A DNA stretch of 64,000 nt, from positions 8,294 through 72,293 of the forward strand of contig CAYMLQ010000001.1 of the NCBI GenBank assembly GCA_964390795.1. The letters are read 5' to 3'. The first letter of the stretch is position 1, and each line of letters opens with the position of its first letter. A model generated the notes under the pieces. The model was not told the origin of the DNA. It saw only the letters and a list, made by a program, of their open reading frames with translations, and searched no databases. Position numbers and translations under genes: made by a program. Shown here piece by piece: positions 54,176-62,538 of this stretch. Source of the DNA: CAYMLQ01 sp964390795. Lineage in GTDB: Bacteria > Verrucomicrobiota > Kiritimatiellia > RFP12 > UBA1067.

Positions 54176-55087
54176 ATGAACTCCTCCTCCCCCCGCATCC
54201 TCATCACCGGCGCAACCGGCCTTCTCGGGCGCCCCGTCCTGCGCGCCTGCGCGGCCGTGCCGTCCTGGCGCGTTACCGGCACCTCCTTCCGCCGCACCGG
54301 CCCCGGCTTCGAGCGCGTAGACCTTTCACAGATCGGGCAGATCCCCGCCTTCCTTGACCGCCTCGCGCCCAACGTCATCATCCACTCCGCCGCCGAGCGC
54401 CGCCCGGACGTGAGCGAGAAAGACCCGGCCGGCACGCAGCGCCTTAACGTCGGCGCGACCGCCGCGCTCGCGCAGTGGGCGGCGGAGCGCCGCGCGTTCC
54501 TGATTTACATCTCCAGCGACTACGTGTTCGACGGCACCACGCCGCCCTACACGCCCGCCTCGCCGACGCACCCGATCAACACCTACGGCCAGAGCAAACT
54601 CGACGGCGAACACGCCGTGCTGGCTGCGGGACGCGACCACGCGATCCTGCGCGTGCCGATCCTTTACGGCGAAGTGGAGTCCCTTGACGAATCGCCCGCG
54701 ACCGTGCTGGCGAAGAACATGCTGAGTGCCCGGCCCGGCGAGCGCCTCGCCATGGAGCACTGGGCCACGCGCTACCCCACCCACACGCGCGACGTGGCCG
54801 CAGTGCTGCGGCAGATGGTGTCCCGCAAATTGGCTCATCCCGGTTTCAGCGGCATCTTCCACTGGAGCGGCGCAGAGGCCATGACCAAATACGACATGGC
54901 GCTCGCCTTTGCGCCGCTCATCGGCTTCGACCCGGCCCGCCTCATCGCCGACGCCACCCCGCCTGCGGGCGCGCCGCGCCCCAAGGACTGCCATCTCGAC
55001 TCGTCCGCGCTGGAGTCGCTCGGCATCGGCCAGCGCACGCCCTTTGCGGGCGCGCTCCCCGCGATCCTCGCGCCGCACCTGCGGTGA
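54176..55087 (+). CDS. MAT2B-like / RmlD-family NAD(P)-dependent reductase
   Basis: 303 residues. The extended SDR fold has TGATGLLG (11-18) and the active-site pair Y137-x3-K141 (NTYGQSKLDGEHAVL). Blocks such as HSAAERRPDV (70-79), LIYISSDYVFDGT, LRVPILYGEVE, FHWSGAEAMTKYDMA and LGIGQRTPF closely resemble the beta subunit of eukaryotic methionine adenosyltransferase (MAT2B), itself related to dTDP-4-dehydrorhamnose reductase. No rhamnose-pathway genes are nearby. It may be a sugar-nucleotide reductase or a regulatory subunit; the sequence does not decide. No clear ribosome-binding site; the gene is preceded by an octamer array. Confidence 0.85.
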   Translation: MNSSSPRILITGATGLLGRPVLRACAAVPSWRVTGTSFRRTGPGFERVDLSQIGQIPAFLDRLAPNVIIHSAAERRPDVSEKDPAGTQRLNVGATAALAQWAAERRAFLIYISSDYVFDGTTPPYTPASPTHPINTYGQSKLDGEHAVLAAGRDHAILRVPILYGEVESLDESPATVLAKNMLSARPGERLAMEHWATRYPTHTRDVAAVLRQMVSRKLAHPGFSGIFHWSGAEAMTKYDMALAFAPLIGFDPARLIADATPPAGAPRPKDCHLDSSALESLGIGQRTPFAGALPAILAPHLR

Positions 55088-55140
55088 CGCTCACAAGGAC
55101 CGGCGGCGGGTTGCTACCCGGCCCGTCAAGCGCGCCCGTC

Positions 55141-55833
55141 CTACGCCTTCGCCTGCAGCCGCTTGACCTCGTCCAGCGAGTGGTTCATGTGGTCGCGCTC
55201 GTCCAGCCCCACGCGCCGCACGAGGTCCGCCAGCGTCTTCTGCCGCGGGTAGTACGCGAACCAGACCGAGTCCACCGGCACGGTCTCGAACTCGGGATGT
55301 TCGCGCGCATAGAGCATATACTCGTGCTCGGCGTGCGACTCGAAGGCCGCGTTCATCTTGAAGGACCACTCCGGATTCAGCTTGTACATGATGCGCGTCA
55401 GGCAGAAGTAGACGAAGGTCATGTGCCGCGGCAGCAGGAGGTGTTTGAACCATGACAGCTTGATGCCCTTCTGCTGGCAGAGGTCGGCCCAGAGCAGCAT
55501 ATGCCACTGCTCGTTGTCCTGCGCCTCGCGTCCCATCTGGATATGGCGCAGAGCGGTCTCCACCTGCTCGCGCGAGGGCTGCCGCGTGTGGCAGTGCAGT
55601 TTGGATAACACCGCGTAGGAGCCGTGCTCCCAGGCCCAGTACGGGTACCGCGCCAGAATCTCAAGAACCATGACTTTGGGCAGGGTCCGAGCCTTACCGT
55701 ACAGAATGTCGAAGGTCAGGAACATCACCTTCAGCATCGCATTGGCCGGCAGTTTCGGCGTCTCCAGCGTCCGCTTCATCTCCCGCTTCATGTCCAGCTC
55801 TTTGCCCATCGTATACACGTCATCCGTCATCAT
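55141..55833 (-). CDS. Alternative-oxidase-like membrane diiron protein
   Basis: 230 residues; AAGGG lies about 8 nt before ATG 55833. All six diiron ligands of the AOX family can be placed: E58 (VLEILARYP), E108 and H111 (DNEQWH), E165 (FESHAEHEY), E212 and H215 (DERDHMNH). Y172 falls seven residues after E165, the spacing of the catalytic Tyr in trypanosomal AOX. A hydrophobic stretch (MTFVYFCLTRIMY) fits a monotopic membrane helix. Known activity of the family: ubiquinol or plastoquinol oxidation with reduction of O2 to water. The sequence is divergent, so activity is inferred. If active it would be an oxygen-scavenging terminal oxidase, notable in a lineage usually regarded as anaerobic. 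Confidence 0.72.
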   Translation of the reverse strand: MMTDDVYTMGKELDMKREMKRTLETPKLPANAMLKVMFLTFDILYGKARTLPKVMVLEILARYPYWAWEHGSYAVLSKLHCHTRQPSREQVETALRHIQMGREAQDNEQWHMLLWADLCQQKGIKLSWFKHLLLPRHMTFVYFCLTRIMYKLNPEWSFKMNAAFESHAEHEYMLYAREHPEFETVPVDSVWFAYYPRQKTLADLVRRVGLDERDHMNHSLDEVKRLQAKA

Positions 55834-55910
55834 GTCATGGCCCTTCCCTGAATTGCAGTTTCCGCTTTCCCGTGAGGCTCTTGCAAAACCTTCGGTTTCT
55901 ACAAGAGGAG

Positions 55911-55976
55911 TGTTCAGGGTTCGGGGTTCAGTGGGCGATTCCCGCCTGAACTCTGGCTTCCTGAACCCTGACCCCT
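55911..55976. repeat. Heptanucleotide arrays in both orientations
   Basis: GTTCAGG, GTTCGGG, GTTCAGT, then CTGAACT ... CTGAACC, CTGACCC. It lies in the 183-bp gap 55834-56016, which otherwise shows nothing but a terminator-like CCCCTTGCGCTTGCGGGG hairpin next to a T-rich stretch. Confidence 0.65.
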
Positions 55977-56016
55977 TGCGCTTGCGGGGTTTTACAAGCG
56001 CATCCCGTGTCTTCTT

Positions 56017-57363
56017 CTATTTTCCAGCCACCTTCATTTTGTACACGCGCAGGTTCGAGGGCGGCGGCACGCCGCCAGGCTGCGGCCGGTCGCGGTTCGC
56101 GGGCAGCGACTCCCAGCAAGCGCGGTAGACGAACCCGTCGCACGACACGCCGCTCGCGGGATCGGCCGCCGCGTCCGGCGCGTGACGCAGGCCCATCCCA
56201 GCCATCGGATGCTCCATGCGCCCGACCTCTTTCGGCCACTGCACGCCGCCCTTGGCCTTGCCGGCCGGCTTGAGCGTCGCCTCATCCAAGAGCCACCGCC
56301 CGCCGCCCAGCTTCGCATGCGAATACCCCTGGACCAACGCGCCGTCCTGAAGCTCGACGCCGCCCACGCCCACCTCGGTGACGATCGTCCCGCCGCCCGA
56401 GAACTCCCAGCGGTAGTTCCAATCCGACGTCTGGTAGCGCTTCCACTCGGAGCTCTCGCACCGCGCGTTCATGAGCTGCAAGTTACCCGCCGCGTCGTAC
56501 TTCGTATAGGTCACGATCACGCGCCCCTGCGCGTCGAAACCCACAGCCTGACAGGGATTGATGAGCCCGCCCTTGACGGGCACGGCGTCAATCACCACGT
56601 CCGCGCCCAGCCGGATCGGCAGTGTCACCGCTTGGCCGAACGCGTTCTCCCAGTGAATCATGTCGCGGCTGCGGATGTAGCTGATGTCGTGGCAGGTCTC
56701 GCACGCCGGCGTGTCGCGCCAGACCCAGGTCAGGTGGTAGAGCCCGTCCTTGCCGAGCACGGGCCCGTGCGGATAGGCGTTCATCTTGCCCTGCCCGTCG
56801 AACAGCGGCTCGTCCATCAGCCGCGACCACGTCTGCGACGCGCAGTCGTGCCGGTTCCAGAGCGTCGAGCCGTTGCCGCTGCCGCCGTCACGGTAGGTGA
56901 AAAGCAGCGCGCCGTCCGGCCCCTTGATGAAGCGCGGGTAGGTCACGCGCTTCTCCAGCGCCCCGGTCATGCGGTGTACCGGGAGCATCGACCGGATATC
57001 GAGCGGACGCTCGCTGCGGAAATAGACCAGCGGCACGCAGTGCATGTTGCCGGAGACATGCAGGTAGCCCGCCGCGTCCGCCGTCATCGTGACATAGTTG
57101 TGGCTGTCCCAGCCGAGCTTGGACGGCAGTTCGACGAACGTCCACGCGTTCGTACACAGCTCGCGCTGCGCCAGCGTCATCACGCGCTCGGCGCTGTAGA
57201 ACGCCAGAAACTGCCGGTTGCTGTGCGTCAGCATCGCGAACCCCACGGGGCAACCCGACCAGACCGGCGCCACCTCGAGTCGCTCCACCAGCGCCACCTT
57301 CTGCCCGCACGCCGCGCCCGCAACCAGACACGCCCCCACAACCACCCGCTTCAAGCCATTCAT
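56017..57363 (-). CDS. Exported BNR_4-family protein
   Basis: About 448 residues from ATG 57363; the longer frame to 57447 overlaps the upstream gene and lacks a signal. Signal peptide MNGLKRVVVGACLVAGAACG, with a possible cysteine near the cleavage site. The BNR_4 beta-propeller family motifs are clear: WDSHNYVTMTADAAGYLHVS, PRFIKGPDGALLFTYRDGGS, YPHGPVLGKDGLYHLTWVWR, ISYIRSRDMIHWENAFG. The family contains some polysaccharide lyases (ulvan-lyase-like) and many proteins of unknown activity; no catalytic assignment is made. It starts 13 nt after the Gfo/Idh/MocA gene and is cotranscribed, suggesting exported sugar processing. Confidence 0.85.
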   Translation of the reverse strand: MNGLKRVVVGACLVAGAACGQKVALVERLEVAPVWSGCPVGFAMLTHSNRQFLAFYSAERVMTLAQRELCTNAWTFVELPSKLGWDSHNYVTMTADAAGYLHVSGNMHCVPLVYFRSERPLDIRSMLPVHRMTGALEKRVTYPRFIKGPDGALLFTYRDGGSGNGSTLWNRHDCASQTWSRLMDEPLFDGQGKMNAYPHGPVLGKDGLYHLTWVWRDTPACETCHDISYIRSRDMIHWENAFGQAVTLPIRLGADVVIDAVPVKGGLINPCQAVGFDAQGRVIVTYTKYDAAGNLQLMNARCESSEWKRYQTSDWNYRWEFSGGGTIVTEVGVGGVELQDGALVQGYSHAKLGGGRWLLDEATLKPAGKAKGGVQWPKEVGRMEHPMAGMGLRHAPDAAADPASGVSCDGFVYRACWESLPANRDRPQPGGVPPPSNLRVYKMKVAGK

Positions 57364-57376
57364 CCGTTCGTTACCC

Positions 57377-58786
57377 TCACTTCCCGTAGTTCCAACCTTC
57401 ACGCAGCGCAGGCGCGACCAGATGGTTCGCCGCCGCGCTGTTCGCAAACCGCCCCTTGCGGCCGTTCCATTCCAGCCGTCCCGGCACGCGCTGCGCGACG
57501 CAGCCGGCCAGAACGCACTCCGTCACCGGCACCGCGTAGGACATCCCCGAATAGGTGCTGCCGCCGTTGCGGACCGCGTCGAAGAACTCCTGCTGGTGGC
57601 TCTTCACGTGCGGAGGGGCGGCAGGCACGGCCAGACACGCCTCATGCTTCTCGAAGTCCCTGACCCGCTCCTCGCCGCTCAGCGCCAGCGCATGGCGCGT
57701 GACCGAATCGTCCGTGGTCACCCACACCCCTTTTTCACCGACCAGCAGGCTCCCGGAAGGGGGCACCTGTCCGTAGGCCGCCACCACCTGCGGCATCAGC
57801 TCGGCGGCCGGCCGGGCGTTGCCGTCATACCACTGCATCGTGACGGGCGGCAGGCGCCGTCCGCGCGCCGCGAAGTCGAACCGCACCGTGCTGGCTTTCG
57901 GATAGGTTTCCGCCAGCCGCTCCGAGGTCGCCATGGCCTCGACCGCCACGGGCGCTTCAAGCCCCAGCACGCGGAACGCGAGCCCCATCGCCTGCGTGCC
58001 CGCGTCGCCCAAAGCCCCGGTGCCGAAATCCTGCCAGCCGCGCCAGTTGAACCGGTGGTACACCTTGCTCTTAAACGGCCGGACCGGCGCGCCGCCCAGC
58101 CACAGGTCCCAGTCCAGCGAGGCGGGCACCGGGTCGCTTCCCTCCGGCCGGTTCAGCCCTTGGGGCCAGACCGGGCGGCTCGTCCAGACATGCGCCTCCA
58201 CAATCTTGCCGAGCAGGCCCGACTGGAGGACCTCGACCGCGCGCCGGAACTCCTCGGTCGCGCTCCCGTGATCCCCGACCTGCACCACGACGCCGCACGC
58301 CCGGGCTTTCTCTTGCAGGTGCCGCACCTCGCGGAGCGTCCGCGCCAGAGGCGTCTCGACATACACGTGGCAGCCCTTGTCCAGCGCCCACGACGCCTGC
58401 AGCGCGTGGCCGTGATCCGGCGTGGAGATGAGCACCGCATCCAGGCCCCTCTCCGAATCGAACAGCACGCGGAAATCCTTGTAGAGCCGCACCTCCGGGT
58501 TTCGTCCGACCACCTTCTCACGTGCCGCCAGCAGCGCCGTCTCGTCGACATCGCACAAGGCGGAGATGGTCTCGCCCGCCTCAAGGGCCGCGCTGAGATT
58601 GGCCGCTCCGCGCCCGCCCACTCCGATCACGCCGATGTTCAGCCGACCGCTGGCGCTCCGCCGGCCCGCGCCGCGCGCGGCCGGACGGAACAGGCTGCGG
58701 CAGCCGCCCGCCGCGGCAGAGGCCGCGACGGCTGCGGCTGTCTGCGCAATAAAGGTTCGCCTCGTTGTCATCATCCGAAAGTCCAC
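57377..58786 (-). CDS. TAT-exported Gfo/Idh/MocA-family oxidoreductase
   Basis: 469 residues. GGAG stands about 10 nt before ATG 58786; ATGs at 58774/58771 are alternatives. Twin-arginine signal (TTRRTFIAQTAAAVAASAAA). The Rossmann domain begins LNIGVIGVGGRGAANLSAAL, with ALCDVD and ISTPDHGHALQASWALDKG. The usual EKP of this family is replaced by VETPLA, so the catalytic lysine of the EKP motif is missing. The C-terminal alpha/beta domain has the exported-subfamily blocks SLDWDLWLGGAPVRPF, WRGWQDFGTGALGD and LVGEKGVW. Members oxidise or reduce sugars with NAD(P); loss of the EKP lysine leaves catalysis uncertain. Operon with the BNR_4 gene. Confidence 0.88.
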   Translation of the reverse strand: MDFRMMTTRRTFIAQTAAAVAASAAAGGCRSLFRPAARGAGRRSASGRLNIGVIGVGGRGAANLSAALEAGETISALCDVDETALLAAREKVVGRNPEVRLYKDFRVLFDSERGLDAVLISTPDHGHALQASWALDKGCHVYVETPLARTLREVRHLQEKARACGVVVQVGDHGSATEEFRRAVEVLQSGLLGKIVEAHVWTSRPVWPQGLNRPEGSDPVPASLDWDLWLGGAPVRPFKSKVYHRFNWRGWQDFGTGALGDAGTQAMGLAFRVLGLEAPVAVEAMATSERLAETYPKASTVRFDFAARGRRLPPVTMQWYDGNARPAAELMPQVVAAYGQVPPSGSLLVGEKGVWVTTDDSVTRHALALSGEERVRDFEKHEACLAVPAAPPHVKSHQQEFFDAVRNGGSTYSGMSYAVPVTECVLAGCVAQRVPGRLEWNGRKGRFANSAAANHLVAPALREGWNYGK

Positions 58787-58821
58787 TTATTCTCCGACTA
58801 GTCCTTCATGGCCCCGGTGGC

Positions 58822-58861
58822 CCGCGATGTCCCCATCGCGGAGCGCGTTCGGAGAACGCGC
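58822..58861. repeat. Two adjacent intergenic hairpins
   Basis: 58822-58841 (CCGCGATG, loop TCCC, CATCGCGG) and 58843-58861 (GCGCGTTC, loop GGA, GAACGCGC). The gap 58787-58873 holds nothing else. The TCCC loop is shared with the element at 16498-16623. Confidence 0.75.
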
Positions 58862-58873
58862 GCTCCCTTGCGC

Positions 58874-60331
58874 TCAGTCCCCTGCGGCCAGTTCGCGCCG
58901 CCTGAGCGCGGCGCAGCCCAACAGCAAGAGAACGAAGGGCACGAGCACCCCATTCCATATTGCCGCGGTTCCGATCACTCCGCCCTCGATCCTTTCGCCG
59001 CGCGTCAGCGCCTTCAGCGGCTCGTCCTTCATCGCATGCTGCGTGACCTCGAAAACCCCGCGCGACACCCAGATGCCCGGCAGGTTCAGCGTGCTCTTTT
59101 CGTCTTCTTCAGCCACCACCTGCACGACCGAGTTGCCGACCAGCGTCAGCACCATCAGCACCGTGGCAACAAAGGCCGCCACCGGCAGCGAAAAACAGGC
59201 GCTCAGCGTCAGCCCGAACGCCGCCAACAGCGCCAGCACGCCCGCGTGCAGCAGCGCCGCACGCGCCAGATTCGCCTCAAACGTGCCGCCGGGCGTCAGC
59301 AATACCACATCCCGCCGGAAGCGCAGCATCAGCGCCGACGCTTTCTTCGGATCGCCTGTGTGCCGGAAGCTCAGCCCAAACTCGCGCAGCGCCGCCTGCT
59401 CCCCGAACCCTGAACCCTGAACCCTGTCTCCTGACCTCTGACCTCCGACCTCCGATTCCCGGCCTCCGACCTCCGCGCTCTGCTGCGCGAACACCCGCGT
59501 GTCCACATCGAACTCGACCTCGTTCTGGGTGAAATCGTTCAGCTCGACTTCGACCGCCAGCTCCGGCCGGGCCGCCGCCGCCAGCCGGCACACGCCGGCC
59601 ACCTGCTCGCGCGTACTGTACTCCGTGTCAAACTTCACGCGGACCGTCACGGTCTCGCCGATCCGTACCGGTCGCGCCATCCGAAACGTCCAGGCCACCT
59701 GATCGCCGGGGTTGATGACGTCGTACTTGTCGCCCGCCCGCGCCTCCAGAACCCGCAACACGCTTTTCTCGCTCACGCCCGCCGGCAGCCCTTTTTGCTG
59801 CCGCATGACCTGGTAGGTCTGCAGCGCCTCCTCCCTCGGCGTGGGCAACACCGGCCGCGTCACGCGCCGGCTGGAGGGACGGTCGCCCGCCTCCCAGCCG
59901 CTCCCGGCCATACGCCAGCACACCTGCGCGTAAACCCCCGCGTACACTGCAGCCAGCAGCACCGCATTGAGCACAAGCAGCGCGAGCCACTTGCCGAGCC
60001 AGAACTCCGCCGCCCGCACCGGCTTCACTGCGGACAGTTGCATGCGGCTGCTGTCGATCTCCGCGGCGAACAGCGCGCAGGCGGCCCACAGCGTCGCCAG
60101 GCACAGGATCGCAAATGAAAAACCCAACGTGTAGGTGAGGAGAATATGAAGGTCGCCCTCGTGCGTGCCGTCACCTTTGATCACGCTGGGAAGGAGCACC
60201 ACACAGACCCCCAGCAACACCAGCAGGGCCGCCACCACCTTCGTGCGCAGCGACGCCCGCAGTGCCAGCACCGCCACGCCGCCGACGCGCCGCGCGCTGG
60301 CCGCAGCCTGATGGAGGAGGGCTGCGTTCAC
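58874..60331 (-). CDS. ABC-2-type transporter permease with large extracytoplasmic domain
   Basis: About 485 residues from GTG 60331. This start overlaps the ATPase stop as GTGA and has GGAGGGG 7 nt upstream; the longer frame to 60454 is a shadow. N-terminal helices (VVAALLVLLGVCVVLLPSV, YTLGFSFAILCLATLWAACA, LALLVLNAVLLAAVYAGVYA) are followed by about 200 hydrophilic residues (FRMARPVRIGETVTVRVKFD and so on). C-terminal helices (LLHAGVLALLAAFGLTLSAC, VATVLMVLTLVGN, GVLVPFVLLLLGCAALRR) end the protein. A low-complexity insert (EVGGRESEVGGQRSGDRVQG) comes from an in-frame heptanucleotide array. Exports or organises an unknown substrate with the ATPase at 60328. Confidence 0.8.
   Translation of the reverse strand: MNAALLHQAAASARRVGGVAVLALRASLRTKVVAALLVLLGVCVVLLPSVIKGDGTHEGDLHILLTYTLGFSFAILCLATLWAACALFAAEIDSSRMQLSAVKPVRAAEFWLGKWLALLVLNAVLLAAVYAGVYAQVCWRMAGSGWEAGDRPSSRRVTRPVLPTPREEALQTYQVMRQQKGLPAGVSEKSVLRVLEARAGDKYDVINPGDQVAWTFRMARPVRIGETVTVRVKFDTEYSTREQVAGVCRLAAAARPELAVEVELNDFTQNEVEFDVDTRVFAQQSAEVGGRESEVGGQRSGDRVQGSGFGEQAALREFGLSFRHTGDPKKASALMLRFRRDVVLLTPGGTFEANLARAALLHAGVLALLAAFGLTLSACFSLPVAAFVATVLMVLTLVGNSVVQVVAEEDEKSTLNLPGIWVSRGVFEVTQHAMKDEPLKALTRGERIEGGVIGTAAIWNGVLVPFVLLLLGCAALRRRELAAGD
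59403..59490. repeat. Heptanucleotide arrays inside the permease gene
   Basis: Three AACCCTG units are followed by about seven TGACCTC/CGACCTC-type units, translated in frame as the EVGGRESEVGGQRS region. Confidence 0.8.
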
Positions 60332-61248
60332 GAACCGCCCCCTCCAGCCGGGCCTTCCGCCGCCTTCAGGAACGGCGCCATCGCGAACGCCCTCTCGCGG
60401 CCGTCCCGCGCCACCACCTGCAGGAAAAAGGACTCCAGGCTCATCGCCGGGCAATCCTGCTGAACCGGACGCCCGACGCGCGCCTCAAGCTCGTTGCGCA
60501 GCGCGGCCGCCTCGCTGTCGCTCAGCCCTTCAACCCAGAAACGAACCGATTCGGGCTTGCGCAGCAGGTCGCCGATGCGGCCCTCGGCCCGCAGTTCTCC
60601 GCGATCCAGAATCGCCACCCGGTCGCACACGTCCTCCACGTCCGCCAACAGGTGCGAGGTCATCAGCACCGTCACGCCGCTCTTGGCGAGCAGCCGCACC
60701 AGATCCTTCACCTCGCGGCAGCCGATGGGGTCCAGCCCCGACGTCGGCTCGTCCAGCACCAGCAGCTCCGGCGCGTTCACCAGCGCCTGCGCGAGGCCCA
60801 CGCGCCGCGCCATCCCCTTCGAGAAGCTCCCCACGGCGCGGTCCGCCGCCCGCGTCAGATCCACCATCGCCATCAGCTCGTCCGCGCGCCGCTTCGCCTC
60901 CGCGCGCTGCATGCCAAACAGGCTCGCGTAATACAGCAGCGTCTCGCGAGGCGTCAGGAACGGATGCAGGTGCGACACCTCCGGAAGATAGCCGATACGC
61001 GCCTTGACCCGCGTGTCGCTCGGCGGCGCGCCGAAGATCCGGAGCGACCCCGCCGTCGGGTGCAACAGCCCCAGCAGCATCTTCAGGGTGGTGCTCTTGC
61101 CCGAGCCGTTCGGGCCCAGCAGCCCGAAGACCTCTCCGCGCCGCACGTCGAAGTCCAGCCCCTTGAGCGCCTCAACCGTGGGCCGCCGCCAGAAATCCTT
61201 GAAGGTTTTCTTCAGCCCCTTCGTCTCGATAACCTTCGTGTCGCTCAT
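60328..61248 (-). CDS. ABC transporter ATP-binding protein
   Basis: About 306 residues from ATG 61248, with AGGAGG 8 nt upstream; the longer frame to 61308 translates a microsatellite. Walker A GPNGSGKST (45-53), Q-loop region ARIGYLPEVSHLHPFLTPRE, a signature that departs from LSGGQ (SFSKGMARRVGLAQAL), Walker B LLVLDEPTSGLDP and the switch His (LMTSHLL) are all present. The family is that of ABC-2 exporters. It overlaps the downstream permease and follows another permease upstream, so one ATPase may serve both. Confidence 0.93.
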   Translation of the reverse strand: MSDTKVIETKGLKKTFKDFWRRPTVEALKGLDFDVRRGEVFGLLGPNGSGKSTTLKMLLGLLHPTAGSLRIFGAPPSDTRVKARIGYLPEVSHLHPFLTPRETLLYYASLFGMQRAEAKRRADELMAMVDLTRAADRAVGSFSKGMARRVGLAQALVNAPELLVLDEPTSGLDPIGCREVKDLVRLLAKSGVTVLMTSHLLADVEDVCDRVAILDRGELRAEGRIGDLLRKPESVRFWVEGLSDSEAAALRNELEARVGRPVQQDCPAMSLESFFLQVVARDGRERAFAMAPFLKAAEGPAGGGGS

Positions 61249-61254
61249 CCCCAA

Positions 61255-61338
61255 AACCTCCTGACCTCTGATCTCTGCCCACTGCCCACTGCTACTGCCC
61301 ACTGCCACTGCCCACTGCCACTGCCCACTGCCACTGCT
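61255..61338. repeat. Microsatellite between permease and ATPase genes
   Basis: Alternating TGCCCAC/TGCCAC (7+6 nt) units and a TGACCTC-type stretch. The latter supplies the AGGAGG ribosome-binding site of the ATPase. Confidence 0.75.
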
Positions 61339-62425
61339 ATCCCAGATCCTTTTCCCGAAACGCCAGACACCCCGCCGTCAGGAACAGCGCGCAACAGGTC
61401 AGCGCATAGGCGCAAGCCTCGGCCACATATGACCACGCGACGCGGCCGCCGTGCGCGAGCGCATCACAGAGCCAGAAGTGCTGCACGTCCGGCAGCACAC
61501 CCGCCGCCAGGCCCCTCAGCGAGAACACCGGCCCGGCGACGGAAAAAACCGAATCGCCCGCCAGTCCGAGAATCAGCACCAGCGCGCAAACCGCCAGCGC
61601 CGCTCCCGTCTGCAGGCGCGTCGCCAGCGCCGTCGCCAGCGCCGCGAACACCGCCAGCGCCAGCAGCACCAGCACCGCGGCAGCCACCACGCGCAGATTG
61701 AGTTCAGGATGATACGCCAGCCAGCCGCCGACTCCGTGCGCGTGCCCCTCCGCGCACCCCGTGCAGGCCGCCTCGCCGTGCAGCGGATAGAGCTGGCCGA
61801 ACCGGTTGTAAAAGCCCGTGACCGCCACCACGGCGATTTGCGACACCGTCACAGCCAGAAACGCGGTGACCCCGAACCTTCTCCGCCAGAAATACTGCCG
61901 CACGGCCGCCACGGCCAGCGCCACCGCCACACCCGACAAACTCAGCACCAGCGTCACCGGATCCGTCGCCGCCCCGGTGAACGACTCCGTCGCCACGGCA
62001 TGCGCGGAACTGCGCTCCGCCGCCAGCGTCGCCGCCAGCACCCCGCTCCAGAACACCGCGACCACGCCGAAGACACCCAGCCACTTGGACAAGACGAACG
62101 TTATGCGCGAGACCGGCTTGCCGATGGCCGCCGACGCCGTGCCGCGCGCAATCTCGTCCGCCACCGACCGTCCCGCCGTACCCGCCGCCAGCACCAGCCC
62201 GAACACCAGCATGCAGGACAGTCCGCTGTCGCGCGCCAGCCGCCCGTCCTCGCTGAAGCGGTGAAACTGAAACACCGGCACCAGCAGGGTCGTCAGCACC
62301 GCCGAAAGCAGAATCAGAAAAGCGACCGGCTGCTGGATCGCCTCCACCACCGTGGCGCCCGCGATCGCCAGCACCTGCCTCGCGGTTCGCCGCGCGCCGG
62401 CCCGGCTCTGAAAAACAGTTTCCAT
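61337..62425 (-). CDS. ABC-2-type transporter permease
   Basis: About 362 residues from ATG 62425. Six or more membrane helices are visible: PVAFLILLSAVLTTLLVPVF, LSCMLVFGLVLAAGTAG, WLGVFGVVAVFWSGVLAATL, VTLVLSLSGVAVALAVAAV, VVAAAVLVLLALAVFAALAT, LAVCALVLILGLAGDSVFS and a C-terminal pair. The motif ADEIARGTASAAIGKPVSR followed by KWLG is typical of ABC-2 permeases in which a nucleotide-binding partner is encoded next door. A periplasmic stretch has two Cys (CTGCAEGHAHG). First gene of the three-gene transporter unit, with its own promoter. Confidence 0.87.
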   Translation of the reverse strand: METVFQSRAGARRTARQVLAIAGATVVEAIQQPVAFLILLSAVLTTLLVPVFQFHRFSEDGRLARDSGLSCMLVFGLVLAAGTAGRSVADEIARGTASAAIGKPVSRITFVLSKWLGVFGVVAVFWSGVLAATLAAERSSAHAVATESFTGAATDPVTLVLSLSGVAVALAVAAVRQYFWRRRFGVTAFLAVTVSQIAVVAVTGFYNRFGQLYPLHGEAACTGCAEGHAHGVGGWLAYHPELNLRVVAAAVLVLLALAVFAALATALATRLQTGAALAVCALVLILGLAGDSVFSVAGPVFSLRGLAAGVLPDVQHFWLCDALAHGGRVAWSYVAEACAYALTCCALFLTAGCLAFREKDLG

Positions 62426-62431
62426 AGGCCC

Positions 62432-62461
62432 AGTATACGCAATCGCAGACCGAAACGTCAA
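62432..62461 (-). promoter_or_regulatory. Promoter giving a probable leaderless mRNA for the ABC operon
   Basis: Minus strand: TTGACG (62456-62461), 18-nt spacer and TATACT (62432-62437), then 6 nt to ATG 62425. The geometry is the same as before the polyprenyl synthase gene. Confidence 0.65.
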
Positions 62462-62484
62462 AGCCTCCGCGAGGCACGCCCTTG

Positions 62485-62520
62485 AAAAAATAAAAAGGGC
62501 CGCCGGTCTCCCGGCGGCCC
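62485..62520 (-). terminator. Rho-independent terminator after the 62539-63597 gene
   Basis: Perfect 10-bp stem (62497-62506 with 62511-62520, loop of 4). On the minus strand it is followed by TTTTTATTTTTT. Confidence 0.93.
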
Positions 62521-62538
62521 TCGTTCGCGAGACACGCG

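Noticed and set aside
56182..57663. Plus-strand open frames opposite the BNR_4 and Gfo/Idh/MocA genes (also 57218-58801)
   Set aside because: Arg-rich shadow translations with no recognisable domain; the minus-strand genes have signal peptides and family motifs.
61249..61308. Upstream start of the ABC ATPase
   Set aside because: The extension translates a microsatellite, while AGGAGG stands 8 nt before ATG 61248.
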